A stretch of DNA of 64,000 nt from positions 248,001-312,000 of the forward strand of contig OY969558.1 in the NCBI GenBank assembly GCA_963701065.1, read 5' to 3'. The translations under genes were made by a program, and so were the position numbers. This DNA is from Aquirickettsiella gammari. GTDB taxonomy: Bacteria > Pseudomonadota > Gammaproteobacteria > Diplorickettsiales > Diplorickettsiaceae. Below the pieces are notes generated by a model that was not told the origin of the DNA, did not search any database, and saw nothing but the letters and a program-made list of their open reading frames with translations. Positions within the stretch are counted from its first letter, which is position 1, and each line of letters begins with the position of its first letter. Positions 34,153 to 43,597 of the stretch are shown here, one piece after another.

Positions 34153-35136
34153 TTAAAGCAGTGCTAACTTCGATTTAGCACCCGCTTGCTCATAAACCAA
34201 CCTAGGCACTAAATAACCCGGTAGTGTTTCGCGTAAAGCGATCCATAATTGTTTCGCCTGCTGTTCATCCACGGCAAAATGTGCCGCTCCTTGTACCTTA
34301 TCTAATACGTGCAAATAATAAGGAAGAATTCCACACGCAAATAAACGGTAACTGAGATGGCTCAACGCTTCTACGGTATCATTAACACCCTTGAGTAACA
34401 CCGCTTGGTTTAATAAGCTAATTTTTCTCTCGCGTAAACGATCCATCGCCGCTCTTACAGAATCATCTAATTCATTGGCATGATTACTGTGTGTCACCAT
34501 AACCGCCTGCAAACGCGTTGCAGTCAAGCTGTCTAAAAAATCAGTCGTGATGCGTTCAGGTAATACTATCGGTAAGCGACTGTGAATACGTAAAATTTTT
34601 AAGTGGGGAATAGCGGCCAGATCTTCAAGGCATTTTTTTAAGTACTTATCACTGGCAAGCAGTGGATCACCGCCGCTCAAGATCACTTCAATGATGCTTG
34701 GATCCGCTCCAATATAGGCTAAAATAGATTGCCAAGCTTTTCCACCCGGAATATTTTCGGTATAAGGAAAATGACGTCGAAAACAATAACGACAGTTAAC
34801 CGCACAAGCGCCGGTTAGGGTAAGCAATACCCGTCCTGAATATTTATGCAACAAACCAGGAAGTGGTTTGGCAAATTGTTCCTTTAGCGGATCGCGACTA
34901 AACCCAGAAGTCGCTATTTCTTCAGCCGCTAAAGGCAACACCTGTTGCAACAGTGGATCATAAGGGTTGCCTTTTTGCATCCGCGCGACAAAACCTGCCG
35001 GCACGCGCAAGGGAAACAATTTCACCACACGTTGCGCCGCTGGCAATAAACGCGGATCTATTGCCAGTTGTTTGAATAACTCAACCGGATCGCTAATAAC
35101 TTGCTTGAGTAAAAGCTGCCATTTTTTCGTATGCAT
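34153..35136 (-). CDS. epmB: EF-P (R)-beta-lysine aminomutase EpmB
   Basis: The 327-residue product is a radical SAM enzyme with the cluster motif CAVNCRYCFRRHFPY and the lysine 2,3-aminomutase pattern LSGGDPLLASD. It lacks the long C-terminus of fermentative KamA enzymes, and the length fits EpmB. EpmB makes (R)-beta-lysine, which EpmA attaches to elongation factor P. In many gammaproteobacteria efp lies divergently beside epmB; here the upstream neighbour is the outer-membrane array, and a duplicated fragment of this gene's start lies at 37402-37484. Confidence 0.93.
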   Translation of the reverse strand: MHTKKWQLLLKQVISDPVELFKQLAIDPRLLPAAQRVVKLFPLRVPAGFVARMQKGNPYDPLLQQVLPLAAEEIATSGFSRDPLKEQFAKPLPGLLHKYSGRVLLTLTGACAVNCRYCFRRHFPYTENIPGGKAWQSILAYIGADPSIIEVILSGGDPLLASDKYLKKCLEDLAAIPHLKILRIHSRLPIVLPERITTDFLDSLTATRLQAVMVTHSNHANELDDSVRAAMDRLRERKISLLNQAVLLKGVNDTVEALSHLSYRLFACGILPYYLHVLDKVQGAAHFAVDEQQAKQLWIALRETLPGYLVPRLVYEQAGAKSKLALL

Positions 35137-35187
35137 TTTCTTATAATAACTGATCTCTTAAAAACATCTCTCCCTCTATTTACAGTT

Positions 35188-35410
35188 AACCACTATTAAC
35201 CACTATTGAACCATTCAATCTGCAGCTTACTCCACTGAACACAACATTTGTTGGCGAAGCTAAATTAATGAATAAAGCGGAATTAGTGGTTCCCACTACG
35301 GTATACAGTTAACCACTATTGAACCATTCAATCTGCAGCTTACTCCACTGAACACAACATTTTCTGGCGGAGCAAAATTAATGGATAAAGTGGAATTAGC
35401 GGTTCCCACC
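35188..35410. repeat. 113-bp direct repeat of the 3' end of the first IAT gene
   Basis: Two copies at an offset of 113 bases share the run from CACTATTGAACC (35201 and 35314) to the GGTTCCCAC block. The right copy encodes the last residues of the gene ending at 35296. The left copy, on the minus strand, still encodes FSGVSCRLNGSIVVN before a stop, so it is the 3' relic of a duplicated paralogue. Confidence 0.82.
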
Positions 35411-37203
35411 ACTGTTAAACTGCCCCCTTTCATCTCGATATCGGATACAGTATCCGATATAAAAAAGCCAACTGACGTTTGTTGATTAACCGAGTTCACC
35501 GCAATATCTGTGTTGTTAATAACTGCGGTAGAGTTCCCCTGCACTTGAATCGCTATTGCATTAGCAGAAGACCCCGTGTTGGTAACATTCAAGGAGGTGT
35601 CAGCCAATGTCAGCAAAGAATTATTCGTTAGAGAAATACCCACTGGAGAGGTAGAGGATGCATTGACCAGGCTAATGTTACTCGATTGCACAACAAGCGA
35701 TGATCCTGATAAAAATATTCCTGATCCGAGACTTGCTTGAGAAGCAATATTTATGTTAGACGCAGTCAAGCTTGCACTGGCATTAACAAGATTCATAGCT
35801 TCTGCATAAGGTGTCGCCACACTACCGATGTTGCTATTATTAATGACAAGATTTCGACCACCGTTACTTCCTATAGCTATGGTAGAAGCACCTAAGCTGT
35901 TGTTTAAAATGAGACTGTCTAAGGTGTTATTACCCGCTAAGAGAAAAGCGCCATTAAACTGAGGCCGCGCTGCACCGGATGCGCTAGCACTGTAATTCGC
36001 GTTCATTCCAAAGACACCTTGGCCATTATTGAGGGACAATGCACTGCTGCCATTCGTCGCCGGATAGGTTCCGCCATTAAAGAACATCACGGTATTCGGT
36101 AATAAAGTATTTAGGGTATTGACGCCGGTTTGTGTAAAGTCAGTCGGACCACACGGGTTCTCAAAGGTACAATTCGCCATGCTTAAACCCACACCGCCAT
36201 TATTTGGTTTACCCGTTTGACTAAAAAACGCCACGCTACTCGTCTCTATCTCCGAGCTATCGCCATCAGGGAGATTGTTTATACTCTGATTACTCAACAC
36301 ACTTCTCCGACCCGTTTGCAGATTTGTTAGCTCGGTATCACTCGGTATTCCAGAACCATGACCTAAATTCGCCAAGTAGCGCTCCACTGGGTCCGTTAAA
36401 CGTTCTGACAAAGAAGGATCGGCTCTTGGTTCATCTACACCACCAAAGCTGACGGCTAAGCCACCGACCACGGTGTTATATTGTAAATTATCATAGGTAT
36501 AGTTAACAAAGGCCTTCACATTCCGATCAAACCAATATTCTAAACCGGCCGCTCCACCGCGTACATTATCGGCATTGGGAATATTGAAAAAATACCCGCC
36601 TAAATAGGCTTTCAAAGGCACATCCCGAAACACTTGATAGCCTACCTTGGCATCCACTCCATTCCCAATTTGCTGTGTTTCATCCCCCGTTACATAGGTC
36701 GTCACGATACGTCTGGTATGGCCGCTAAAAACAACCTGTCTGGATTGATTAAACTGAAAAACACCGATCTCATCGCTACGACCAGCGACTGGAATATAGC
36801 CATTAATCCGTGCATCCCAACGACTTCCCAACACCTCTACGCCCGGGTTGGCTATCCAAAAACCTGCTTGATTTTCTACATGGGTGCGACTGGCAAAGAC
36901 ATACCAACCCAAGATCGCCGCATCGTTTTCAATCCAGCGATAACCTAAACCCAGATCGGCATACCATTGCTCATCCGACCCGTAAGCGGCTTGGGGATCA
37001 AAATAAAGATTATGTTGCTCATCACCCTCAAGTGACAACATCAGATCAGCGTGGCCTACCGTGGCAGAACCTCCGGCATTCGCATCCACTAAAAACCGTG
37101 GCGGCAAAGGCTCACTGGCTAGCACTTTATTTACCCACAAACAGCAACCCAGCAATAGCAGCAGTAATACACTTAACTTAGGAACTCGCTTTTCCTTTTG
37201 CAT
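35296..37203 (-). CDS. Inverse-autotransporter-type outer-membrane protein, paralogue 1
   Basis: The 635-residue product has a signal peptide (basic MQKEKRVPK, a Leu-rich core, cleavage near VLAS), then a beta domain of about 250 residues with the inverse-autotransporter pattern ADLGLGYRWIENDAAILGWY, NPGVEVLGSRWDARINGYIP and GGAAGLEYWFDRNVKAFVNY. A linker with ERLTDPVERYLANLGHGSGIP leads to about 330 residues of Asn/Ser-rich short repeats resembling a beta-helix, ending in a Cys pair (SCRLNGSIVVNC). Invasin/intimin-type proteins put the barrel first and export a C-terminal passenger; a beta-helical passenger instead of Ig-like domains is unusual. The role is likely adhesion or surface display. 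Confidence 0.83.
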   Translation of the reverse strand: MQKEKRVPKLSVLLLLLLGCCLWVNKVLASEPLPPRFLVDANAGGSATVGHADLMLSLEGDEQHNLYFDPQAAYGSDEQWYADLGLGYRWIENDAAILGWYVFASRTHVENQAGFWIANPGVEVLGSRWDARINGYIPVAGRSDEIGVFQFNQSRQVVFSGHTRRIVTTYVTGDETQQIGNGVDAKVGYQVFRDVPLKAYLGGYFFNIPNADNVRGGAAGLEYWFDRNVKAFVNYTYDNLQYNTVVGGLAVSFGGVDEPRADPSLSERLTDPVERYLANLGHGSGIPSDTELTNLQTGRRSVLSNQSINNLPDGDSSEIETSSVAFFSQTGKPNNGGVGLSMANCTFENPCGPTDFTQTGVNTLNTLLPNTVMFFNGGTYPATNGSSALSLNNGQGVFGMNANYSASASGAARPQFNGAFLLAGNNTLDSLILNNSLGASTIAIGSNGGRNLVINNSNIGSVATPYAEAMNLVNASASLTASNINIASQASLGSGIFLSGSSLVVQSSNISLVNASSTSPVGISLTNNSLLTLADTSLNVTNTGSSANAIAIQVQGNSTAVINNTDIAVNSVNQQTSVGFFISDTVSDIEMKGGSLTVVGTANSTLSINFAPPENVVFSGVSCRLNGSIVVNCIP

Positions 37204-37528
37204 GCTGCATATTCCTTTATAAATGTTTCAGATAATACTAATTTTTTGCTTAATGATAAATAAAACTCGCTCCAAATCATTGCTAAACTAAAATTAGCCG
37301 CTAACGAGCCCCATTCAGCCTTTTGCATCGTGTATTCCCACAGTACGCTGCGTAACACAATAATCTTACAGTTCACTGCACCATGAGCAGAAAATTATTT
37401 AGCATTTAATGCGAGTGGATCTAACAACTTAGCCGTGCCACTAATTACTTCTTTAAGTAAAATCGGCCAATTTTTTCGACGCATTTTATTATCATAACAA
37501 ATTTTTTAAAAAACTGAACTACCGCAAA
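37204..37528. other. Spacer between IAT paralogues 1 and 2, holding duplication debris
   Basis: I see no intact gene. The left part carries the RBS of paralogue 1 (AAGGAA) and a short open frame starting MQKAEWGSL that looks like a decayed gene start. The right part (37402-37484) is a relic of epmB, listed separately. Confidence 0.55.
37402..37484 (-). pseudogene. Duplicated 5' fragment of epmB
   Basis: On the minus strand from the ATG at 37484 the translation MRRKNWPILLKEVISGTAKL aligns without gaps to the EpmB N-terminus MHTKKWQLLLKQVISDPVEL, and the similarity continues into LALNA versus LAIDP. The upstream bases (TTTTATTATCATAAC versus TTTTCTTATAATAAC) are also similar. It is a relic from a duplication that carried the epmB/array boundary. 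Confidence 0.82.
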
Positions 37529-39436
37529 TCAAGATTGACAATTAAATATATTCCCATTCACCGTGCAGGCAGTACCTAAAAAGGCAACATCTCCGTCACT
37601 CACCCTAGAATCGCTACCTCCTAATATCGTTAAAGTACCTGCAATCATTGAAATTCCGGAGTCATCGGCAATATTTAGTGGTGTCTCCAAGCCCACCACA
37701 GAAGTCCTTGTCGTCCCATTTACCGTAATAGTACTTTCATCAATAATCACATCAGAACCATTCTGTGCAAGAATTCCTATTGTAGAATTAAAACTCGGAT
37801 TAATCGCAGTAACATTTAGCTGACTATTAACAATTTCCAAAAAAGAGCCGGCATCTAAAGTAATACCCGATAAGGTGGGAGATGAAGGGTTACCTGAAAT
37901 GTTAAGCGTACTCGATACCACATCAAGTGTCGATGATCCAAGTAATAGGATCCCTGATGCTATCCCGGCTTGCGGAGAAACGCTTACATTCGACCCTTTC
38001 AAGTTTGCGTTGGCACCGACAAGAATCATACCAACCCCGTAAGGCGTCGCCGCACTACCAATCGTCGAATTACTAATGACAAGATTTTGACCGCCGTTGC
38101 TGGTAATTGCGATTGCGGTAGCGCCTAAACTATTATTTAAAATGAGACTGTCTAAGGTGTTATTACCGTTTAAAATAAACGCACCGTTAAACGTAGGGCG
38201 TGCGGCTCCGGATGCGCTAGCACTGTAATTCGCATTCATTCCGAAAACCCCTTGGCCATTATTCAAGGTCAGGGCACTACTTCCATTCGTCGCCGGATAC
38301 GTTCCGCCATTGAAGAACATCACCGTATTTGGTAATAAAACATTTAAGGTATTGACGCCGGTTTGACTGAAATCACTCGCTGCACAGGGGTTTTCAAAGG
38401 TACAGTTGGTCATATTTAAACCGACGCCGCCGTTATTCGGTGTGCCGGTTTGACTAAAGAAAGCCGCATCCGTTAGCAAAATCTGCGAGCTACTACCGCC
38501 GGTGAGGCTATTTATACTGCGATTACTCAACACACTTTTTTGACCGGTTTGCAGATTCGTTAGCAGGGTTTCACTGGGAATTCCGGAGCCATGACCTAGA
38601 TTGGCTAAGTAACGTTCCACCGGATCGGTTAATCGCTCGGATAAAGAAGGATCGGCCCTCGCTTCATCGACACCACCAAAGCTGACGGCTAAACCACCCA
38701 CCACGGTACCGTGCTGTAAATTATCGTAGGTATAGTTGGCAAATACCTTCACATTTCGATCCATCCAATATTCTAAGCCCGCTGCTCCACCGCGTATATT
38801 ATCGGTATTCGGAATAGCAAAAAAATATCCGCCTAAAGAGGCTTTTAAAGGCAGGCCGCGGAATATTTGATAAGCTACCTTGGCATCCACTCCATCACCG
38901 ATCTGTTGCGACTCATCACCCGTTAGATACGTCGTGACGATCCGTGCGGTATGGCCGCTAAAAACAAACCGGCTCGATTGATTGAATTGAAAAATACCCA
39001 GGTCATCGCTGTGGCCGCCAACGGGAATATAACCATTAATCCGCGCATCCCAACGACTGCCCAGTGCTTCGACACCGGGATTGGCGATCCAAAAACCACA
39101 TTGACGCCCCACTTGGCTGCGACTCGCAAAGACATAACCGCCTAAGATCGCCGCATCGTTTTGGATCCAGCGATAACCTAAACCCAGATCAGCATACCAT
39201 TGCTCATCCGTGCCATAAGCCGCTTGCGGATCGAGATACAGATTACGCCGCTCATCCCCTTTCAGTGACAACAGCAGATCGGCTTGGCCTACCGTGGCAG
39301 AACCTCCGGCATTGGCATTCACCGACAAACGTGGCGGTAAATAACCGCCGGCGAATGCGTTCAGGCTCCCAGCGCAGCAACTCAGTAAGGCTAGTGGTAA
39401 TACACTTAACTTAAAAACTCGCCTTTCCTTTGGCAC
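37529..39436 (-). CDS. Inverse-autotransporter-type outer-membrane protein, paralogue 2
   Basis: The product has the same architecture as paralogue 1: signal peptide, IAT beta domain (YADLGLGYRWIQNDAAILGG, NPGVEALGSRWDARINGYIP), the ERLTDPVERYLANLGHGSGIP linker and a beta-helix-like passenger ending in CTVNGNIFNC. The open frame extends to 39451, but GGAGGA lies inside that extension, seven bases before a GTG at 39436; starting there gives MPKERRVFKLSVLPL, which parallels MPKNRLVLKLSVLPL in paralogue 3. The barrel region at 39084-39276 is identical in DNA to that of paralogue 3. Confidence 0.83.
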   Translation of the reverse strand: MPKERRVFKLSVLPLALLSCCAGSLNAFAGGYLPPRLSVNANAGGSATVGQADLLLSLKGDERRNLYLDPQAAYGTDEQWYADLGLGYRWIQNDAAILGGYVFASRSQVGRQCGFWIANPGVEALGSRWDARINGYIPVGGHSDDLGIFQFNQSSRFVFSGHTARIVTTYLTGDESQQIGDGVDAKVAYQIFRGLPLKASLGGYFFAIPNTDNIRGGAAGLEYWMDRNVKVFANYTYDNLQHGTVVGGLAVSFGGVDEARADPSLSERLTDPVERYLANLGHGSGIPSETLLTNLQTGQKSVLSNRSINSLTGGSSSQILLTDAAFFSQTGTPNNGGVGLNMTNCTFENPCAASDFSQTGVNTLNVLLPNTVMFFNGGTYPATNGSSALTLNNGQGVFGMNANYSASASGAARPTFNGAFILNGNNTLDSLILNNSLGATAIAITSNGGQNLVISNSTIGSAATPYGVGMILVGANANLKGSNVSVSPQAGIASGILLLGSSTLDVVSSTLNISGNPSSPTLSGITLDAGSFLEIVNSQLNVTAINPSFNSTIGILAQNGSDVIIDESTITVNGTTRTSVVGLETPLNIADDSGISMIAGTLTILGGSDSRVSDGDVAFLGTACTVNGNIFNCQS

Positions 39437-39506
39437 AAAATATTCCTCCACACAGAAACAAGCGCCTATTCTTCGGCTTTACCGCACATCCTAATGAATA
39501 GCTTCG

Positions 39507-41441
39507 CTAGCATCGAGTTGAATTTCCGTTTAGCGTACAAGTGACACCGTTGAATACAATAGTTGGATCCCTAACACTTGGACCCCCATTTGTTAAACTG
39601 GCGCCACTACTTAAAGAATTAGTAGACACGCTTAAACTACCACCATTCATTGCAATCATAGATGCTTCACCATATATGCCTAAACCATAAACAGTTGAGA
39701 TACCACCTGCTCCACGCACAGTGAGAGTGCTATTATTAATCACTGCCATGGAATTATTAACCAAGTCAATTGCGGAGAGCCCAAGGTCAATGTCCGAAAA
39801 AGTATTCAACTGACTATCATTTAATGTTAGCGATGAACGATCGTGGAGCAAAATAGCAGTTGGCAAATTAGGAGTGCCATACACACTGAGCTTACTCAAT
39901 TGCATAACGAGTGACGATCCGGTCAATGTAATCCCCCCTATCAGTACATTGCTTGATGAAGGATTTGCAGCAACAAAAACACTCGAGTTAGTCAATGCAG
40001 CAGTGACATTAATCAGATTCATCGCCGCTGGGTAAGGATTCGCCGCACTGCCAATCGTCAAATTACTCATCACCAGGTTTTGACCGCCATTACTGGTAAT
40101 TGCCGTTGTGTTGACACCCAAGCTGTTGTTTAAAATAACACTATCGATAGTGTTATTACCGTTTAGAATAAAGGCACCGTTAAACGTCGGTTGTGCTGTG
40201 CCCACCGCAGCCGCGGTGTAATTAGCACTCCGACCAAACACATCTTGTCCATTATTTAAGGTCAGGGCGCTGCTTCCATTTGCCGCCGGATAGGTTCCGC
40301 CATTAAAAAACATCACTGTACCGGGTAATAAAACATTTAAGCCATTGACACCGGTTTGACTAAAATCACTCGGTCCACACGGATTGGCAAAGGTGCAATT
40401 GGCCATCGTTAAACCCACGCCACCATTATTCGGTGTGCCGGTTTGACTAAAAAAAGCCATCTTGGTACTCAATATCTGTGAATTACTACCCCCTGACGGG
40501 CCGTTTAACATGTTATTGATGCTGGCTGCGTTTAGTACACCTTCTACACCGGTTTGCATATTCGTTAGCATCGTTTCACTGGGAATTCCGGAGCCATGAC
40601 CTAAATTAGCCAAGTAACGCTCCACCGGATCCGTTAAACGTTCCGATAAAGAAGGATCGGCCCTCGATTCATCGACACCACCAAAGCTGACCGCTAAGCC
40701 ACCGACCACGGTATTATATTGCAGATTATCGTAGGTGTAGTTAACAAACGCCTTCACATGTTGATCAAACCAATATTCCACGCCGGCCGCTCCGCCGCGT
40801 ACGTTATTTGTGTGAGGAATAGCAAAAAAATAAACACCGAGATAGGCTTTCAACGGCACATTCCGAAACACTTGGTAGCCCACCTTGGCATCCACGCCAT
40901 CGCCGATCTGTTGCGTTTCATTGCCATTCACATAAGTCGTGAGTAAGCTTTCGGTATGGCCGCTAAAAACCAGCTGGCTGGATTGAATAAACGGAAACAC
41001 GCCAATCTCATCGTTGCGGCCGCCGATCGGAATATAGCCGTTAATCCGTGCATCCCAGCGACTGCCCAGTGCTTCGACACCAGGATTAGCGATCCAAAAA
41101 CCACATTGACGCCCCACTTGGCTGCGACTCGCAAAGACATAACCGCCTAAGATCGCCGCATCGTTTTGGATCCAGCGATAACCTAAACCCAGATCAGCAT
41201 ACCATTGCTCATCCGTGCCATAAGCCGCTTGCGGATCGAGATACAGATTACGCCGCTCATCCCCTTTCAGTGACAACAGCAAATCGGCTTGGCCTACCGT
41301 GGCAGAACCTCCGGCATTCGCATCTACTGAAAGTCGGGGTGGCAAGTAAGCACTCGCGAGTACTTTATTCATCCAGGTACAACAACCCAGTAATACTAAC
41401 GGTAATACACTTAGCTTAAGAACGAGCCTATTTTTTGGCAT
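39507..41441 (-). CDS. Inverse-autotransporter-type outer-membrane protein, paralogue 3
   Basis: I chose the ATG at 41441 (AGGGAAG upstream) over the frame start at 41459. The 644-residue product has a signal peptide (core LPLVLLGCCTWMNKVLAS), the IAT beta domain and linker seen in its neighbours, the early-passenger Cys pair CTFANPC, and a passenger of Asn/Ser-rich repeats ending in CTLNGNSTRC. The passenger differs from the other paralogues mainly in the last 200 residues, while the barrel is almost the same as in paralogue 2. Confidence 0.83.
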   Translation of the reverse strand: MPKNRLVLKLSVLPLVLLGCCTWMNKVLASAYLPPRLSVDANAGGSATVGQADLLLSLKGDERRNLYLDPQAAYGTDEQWYADLGLGYRWIQNDAAILGGYVFASRSQVGRQCGFWIANPGVEALGSRWDARINGYIPIGGRNDEIGVFPFIQSSQLVFSGHTESLLTTYVNGNETQQIGDGVDAKVGYQVFRNVPLKAYLGVYFFAIPHTNNVRGGAAGVEYWFDQHVKAFVNYTYDNLQYNTVVGGLAVSFGGVDESRADPSLSERLTDPVERYLANLGHGSGIPSETMLTNMQTGVEGVLNAASINNMLNGPSGGSNSQILSTKMAFFSQTGTPNNGGVGLTMANCTFANPCGPSDFSQTGVNGLNVLLPGTVMFFNGGTYPAANGSSALTLNNGQDVFGRSANYTAAAVGTAQPTFNGAFILNGNNTIDSVILNNSLGVNTTAITSNGGQNLVMSNLTIGSAANPYPAAMNLINVTAALTNSSVFVAANPSSSNVLIGGITLTGSSLVMQLSKLSVYGTPNLPTAILLHDRSSLTLNDSQLNTFSDIDLGLSAIDLVNNSMAVINNSTLTVRGAGGISTVYGLGIYGEASMIAMNGGSLSVSTNSLSSGASLTNGGPSVRDPTIVFNGVTCTLNGNSTRC

Positions 41442-41576
41442 ACTAGCTTCCCTATCCAAAAATTTCCTAAATTTCCTAACATCATTCTTTTATTCAACAA
41501 CACATATCAATACTTTACAATCCGCATTTTTTACTTATCATTCAACACATGCAAAAACTGAATATTTTCATTTTAT

Positions 41577-43484
41577 CTACTGACACCTAACAACCCCTCC
41601 GTACAGTGTGCAGCTAACGCCACTAAATGAAATATTCGGGCCATTTGTTAATGAAGCATCAAAGCCGCCCGATACATTTAAAGAACCGTCTTGCATTGCA
41701 ATCATTGAGGTAGCATCTTGTACAACTAAGCCATAGGACGTTGTATCAAATGACGTATTCACGTAATTGATATTACTGTTATCAATAAAAGCCGCCGAAT
41801 TGCTACTTACTGAAATTGCCCCTCCTGAAGGTGTAGAAAAAAAGCCGCCGCTAGAAGAACCACTTACGTTCAACTGACTATCAACCAATGTCAGCGATGA
41901 GTTATTATTAGCCAGAATACCCGGGAAAGAAACCAATGCGTTTATATTTAGGTTACTCGATTGAACGAGCAATGACGCACCTGCTGATAAGAATATTCCT
42001 GGTCTATTACCTACACTTCCATTAGTATTTAAAGTAGATTCAGTCAATGTGGCACTCGCATTGACCAAAGTAATCCCTATTCCATAAGGATTACCTGCTG
42101 TACCGATGAGCACGTTATTGATCCTAATATTTTGACCACCGATGCTGGAAATCGCTGTTGTGTTGGCACCTGAGGTATTATTTAAAATAATACTGCTTAA
42201 GACGTTATTACCGCTCAGGAGAAACGATCCATTAAAGGTCGAGCGTGCCGCACCCGATGCTAAAGCGCTATAATTGGCAACCGTACCAATAACCGCTTGG
42301 CCCGAATTCAAAGTCAAGCCATTGGGAGCATTATTCGTCGCCGGATAGGTTCCACCATTAAAGTACATTAGGGTACTTGGCAGTAAGGCATTTAAGGTAT
42401 TGACACCGGTTTGACTGAAATCACTCGGTCCACACGGATTGGCAAAGGTACAATTGGCCATCGTTAAACCCACACCGCCATTATTCGGTGTGCCGGTTTG
42501 ACTAAAAAAAGCTATATTAGTAAGTGGGATGGGGCTGGGTCCTGGATTGGGCCCGGGGGGCATACCGGGAATGATATTTGCGGGTACTGTTCCACTTGCT
42601 AAAGTCGTAAACAGCGTTTCACTGGGAATTCCGGAGCCATGACCGAGATTGGCTAAGTAACGCTCCACTGGATCGGTTAAACGCTCAGATAGTGAAGGAT
42701 CCGCCCTCGCTTCATCCACACCACCAAAGCTAACGGCTAAGCCGCCCACCACAGTACTATGTTGTAGATTATCGTAGGTATAGTTAACAAAGGTCTTCAC
42801 ATGCTGATCAAACCAATATTCCACACCCGCCGCTCCACCACGGACATTATCGGCATTGGAAATATTGAAAAAATAAGCACCGAGATAGGCTTTCAACGGC
42901 ACATTCCGAAACACTTGATAGCCCACCTTGGCATCGACACCATCGCCTATCTGTTGGGTTTCATCAATCACAGAGATAGTCGCGAACGAACTTTGTGTAT
43001 GGCCGCTAAAAAACAGTTGGTTGGATTGAATAAACGAAAACACACCTTTGTCATCGCTGCGACTACCTATCGGAATATAACCATTAATCCGTGCATCCCA
43101 ACGACTTCCTAAGGCTTCGACACCGGGATTAGCGATCCAAAAACCACTTTGATTCGTCACTTGGCTGTGGCCAGCAAAGACATAACCACCTAAGATCGCG
43201 GCATCATTTTGGATCCAGCGATAACCTAAACCCAGATCGGCATACCATTGCTCATCCGACCCGTAAGCGGCTTGGGGATCGAGGTAAAGATTACGCCGCT
43301 CATCCCCTTTCAGCGACAACAGTAGATCGGCTTGGCCTACCGTGGCAGAACCTCCGGCATTGGCATCCACCGACAAGCGCGGTGGTAAATAACCGCCTGC
43401 GAGTGCGCTTACACTCCAAACACAGCAACTCAGTAATGCCAAGGGCAACAGCTTCAATTTAAAGCGCATCTCATCTTTTTGCAT
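41577..43484 (-). CDS. Inverse-autotransporter-type outer-membrane protein, paralogue 4
   Basis: The 635-residue product starts at the ATG at 43484 with AAGGATG upstream. It has a signal peptide (LKLLPLALLSCCVWSVSALAG), the IAT beta domain, the conserved linker, a Pro-rich insert (MPPGPNPGPSPIP) where the others have a Gln/Asn-rich segment, and a beta-helix-like passenger ending in CTLYGGVVRC. It lies 113 bases downstream of ftsI on the same strand, at the border between the array and the division cluster. Confidence 0.83.
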   Translation of the reverse strand: MQKDEMRFKLKLLPLALLSCCVWSVSALAGGYLPPRLSVDANAGGSATVGQADLLLSLKGDERRNLYLDPQAAYGSDEQWYADLGLGYRWIQNDAAILGGYVFAGHSQVTNQSGFWIANPGVEALGSRWDARINGYIPIGSRSDDKGVFSFIQSNQLFFSGHTQSSFATISVIDETQQIGDGVDAKVGYQVFRNVPLKAYLGAYFFNISNADNVRGGAAGVEYWFDQHVKTFVNYTYDNLQHSTVVGGLAVSFGGVDEARADPSLSERLTDPVERYLANLGHGSGIPSETLFTTLASGTVPANIIPGMPPGPNPGPSPIPLTNIAFFSQTGTPNNGGVGLTMANCTFANPCGPSDFSQTGVNTLNALLPSTLMYFNGGTYPATNNAPNGLTLNSGQAVIGTVANYSALASGAARSTFNGSFLLSGNNVLSSIILNNTSGANTTAISSIGGQNIRINNVLIGTAGNPYGIGITLVNASATLTESTLNTNGSVGNRPGIFLSAGASLLVQSSNLNINALVSFPGILANNNSSLTLVDSQLNVSGSSSGGFFSTPSGGAISVSSNSAAFIDNSNINYVNTSFDTTSYGLVVQDATSMIAMQDGSLNVSGGFDASLTNGPNISFSGVSCTLYGGVVRCQ

Positions 43485-43597
43485 AATACATCCTTGTTTT
43501 CAGCAAAGAAATCATCTTGTGTTACTTTATACTATTTTTCTTACTTAATTACAAATATCACCTATTTTTTTGTTAAAAATTGTACTTTAATTGATAG

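Noticed and set aside
36634..37181. Plus-strand ORFs opposite the IAT barrels (also 38951-39414, 40719-41150, 42801-43112)
   Set aside because: They recur at the same place in each paralogue because the minus-strand barrel DNA is conserved; their compositions are not protein-like and they lack start signals.
37173..37376. 67-residue minus-strand ORF overlapping the start of IAT paralogue 1
   Set aside because: It overlaps the real gene in another frame and matches nothing. The internal MQKAEWGSL may be a decayed paralogue start, but that is too weak to call.
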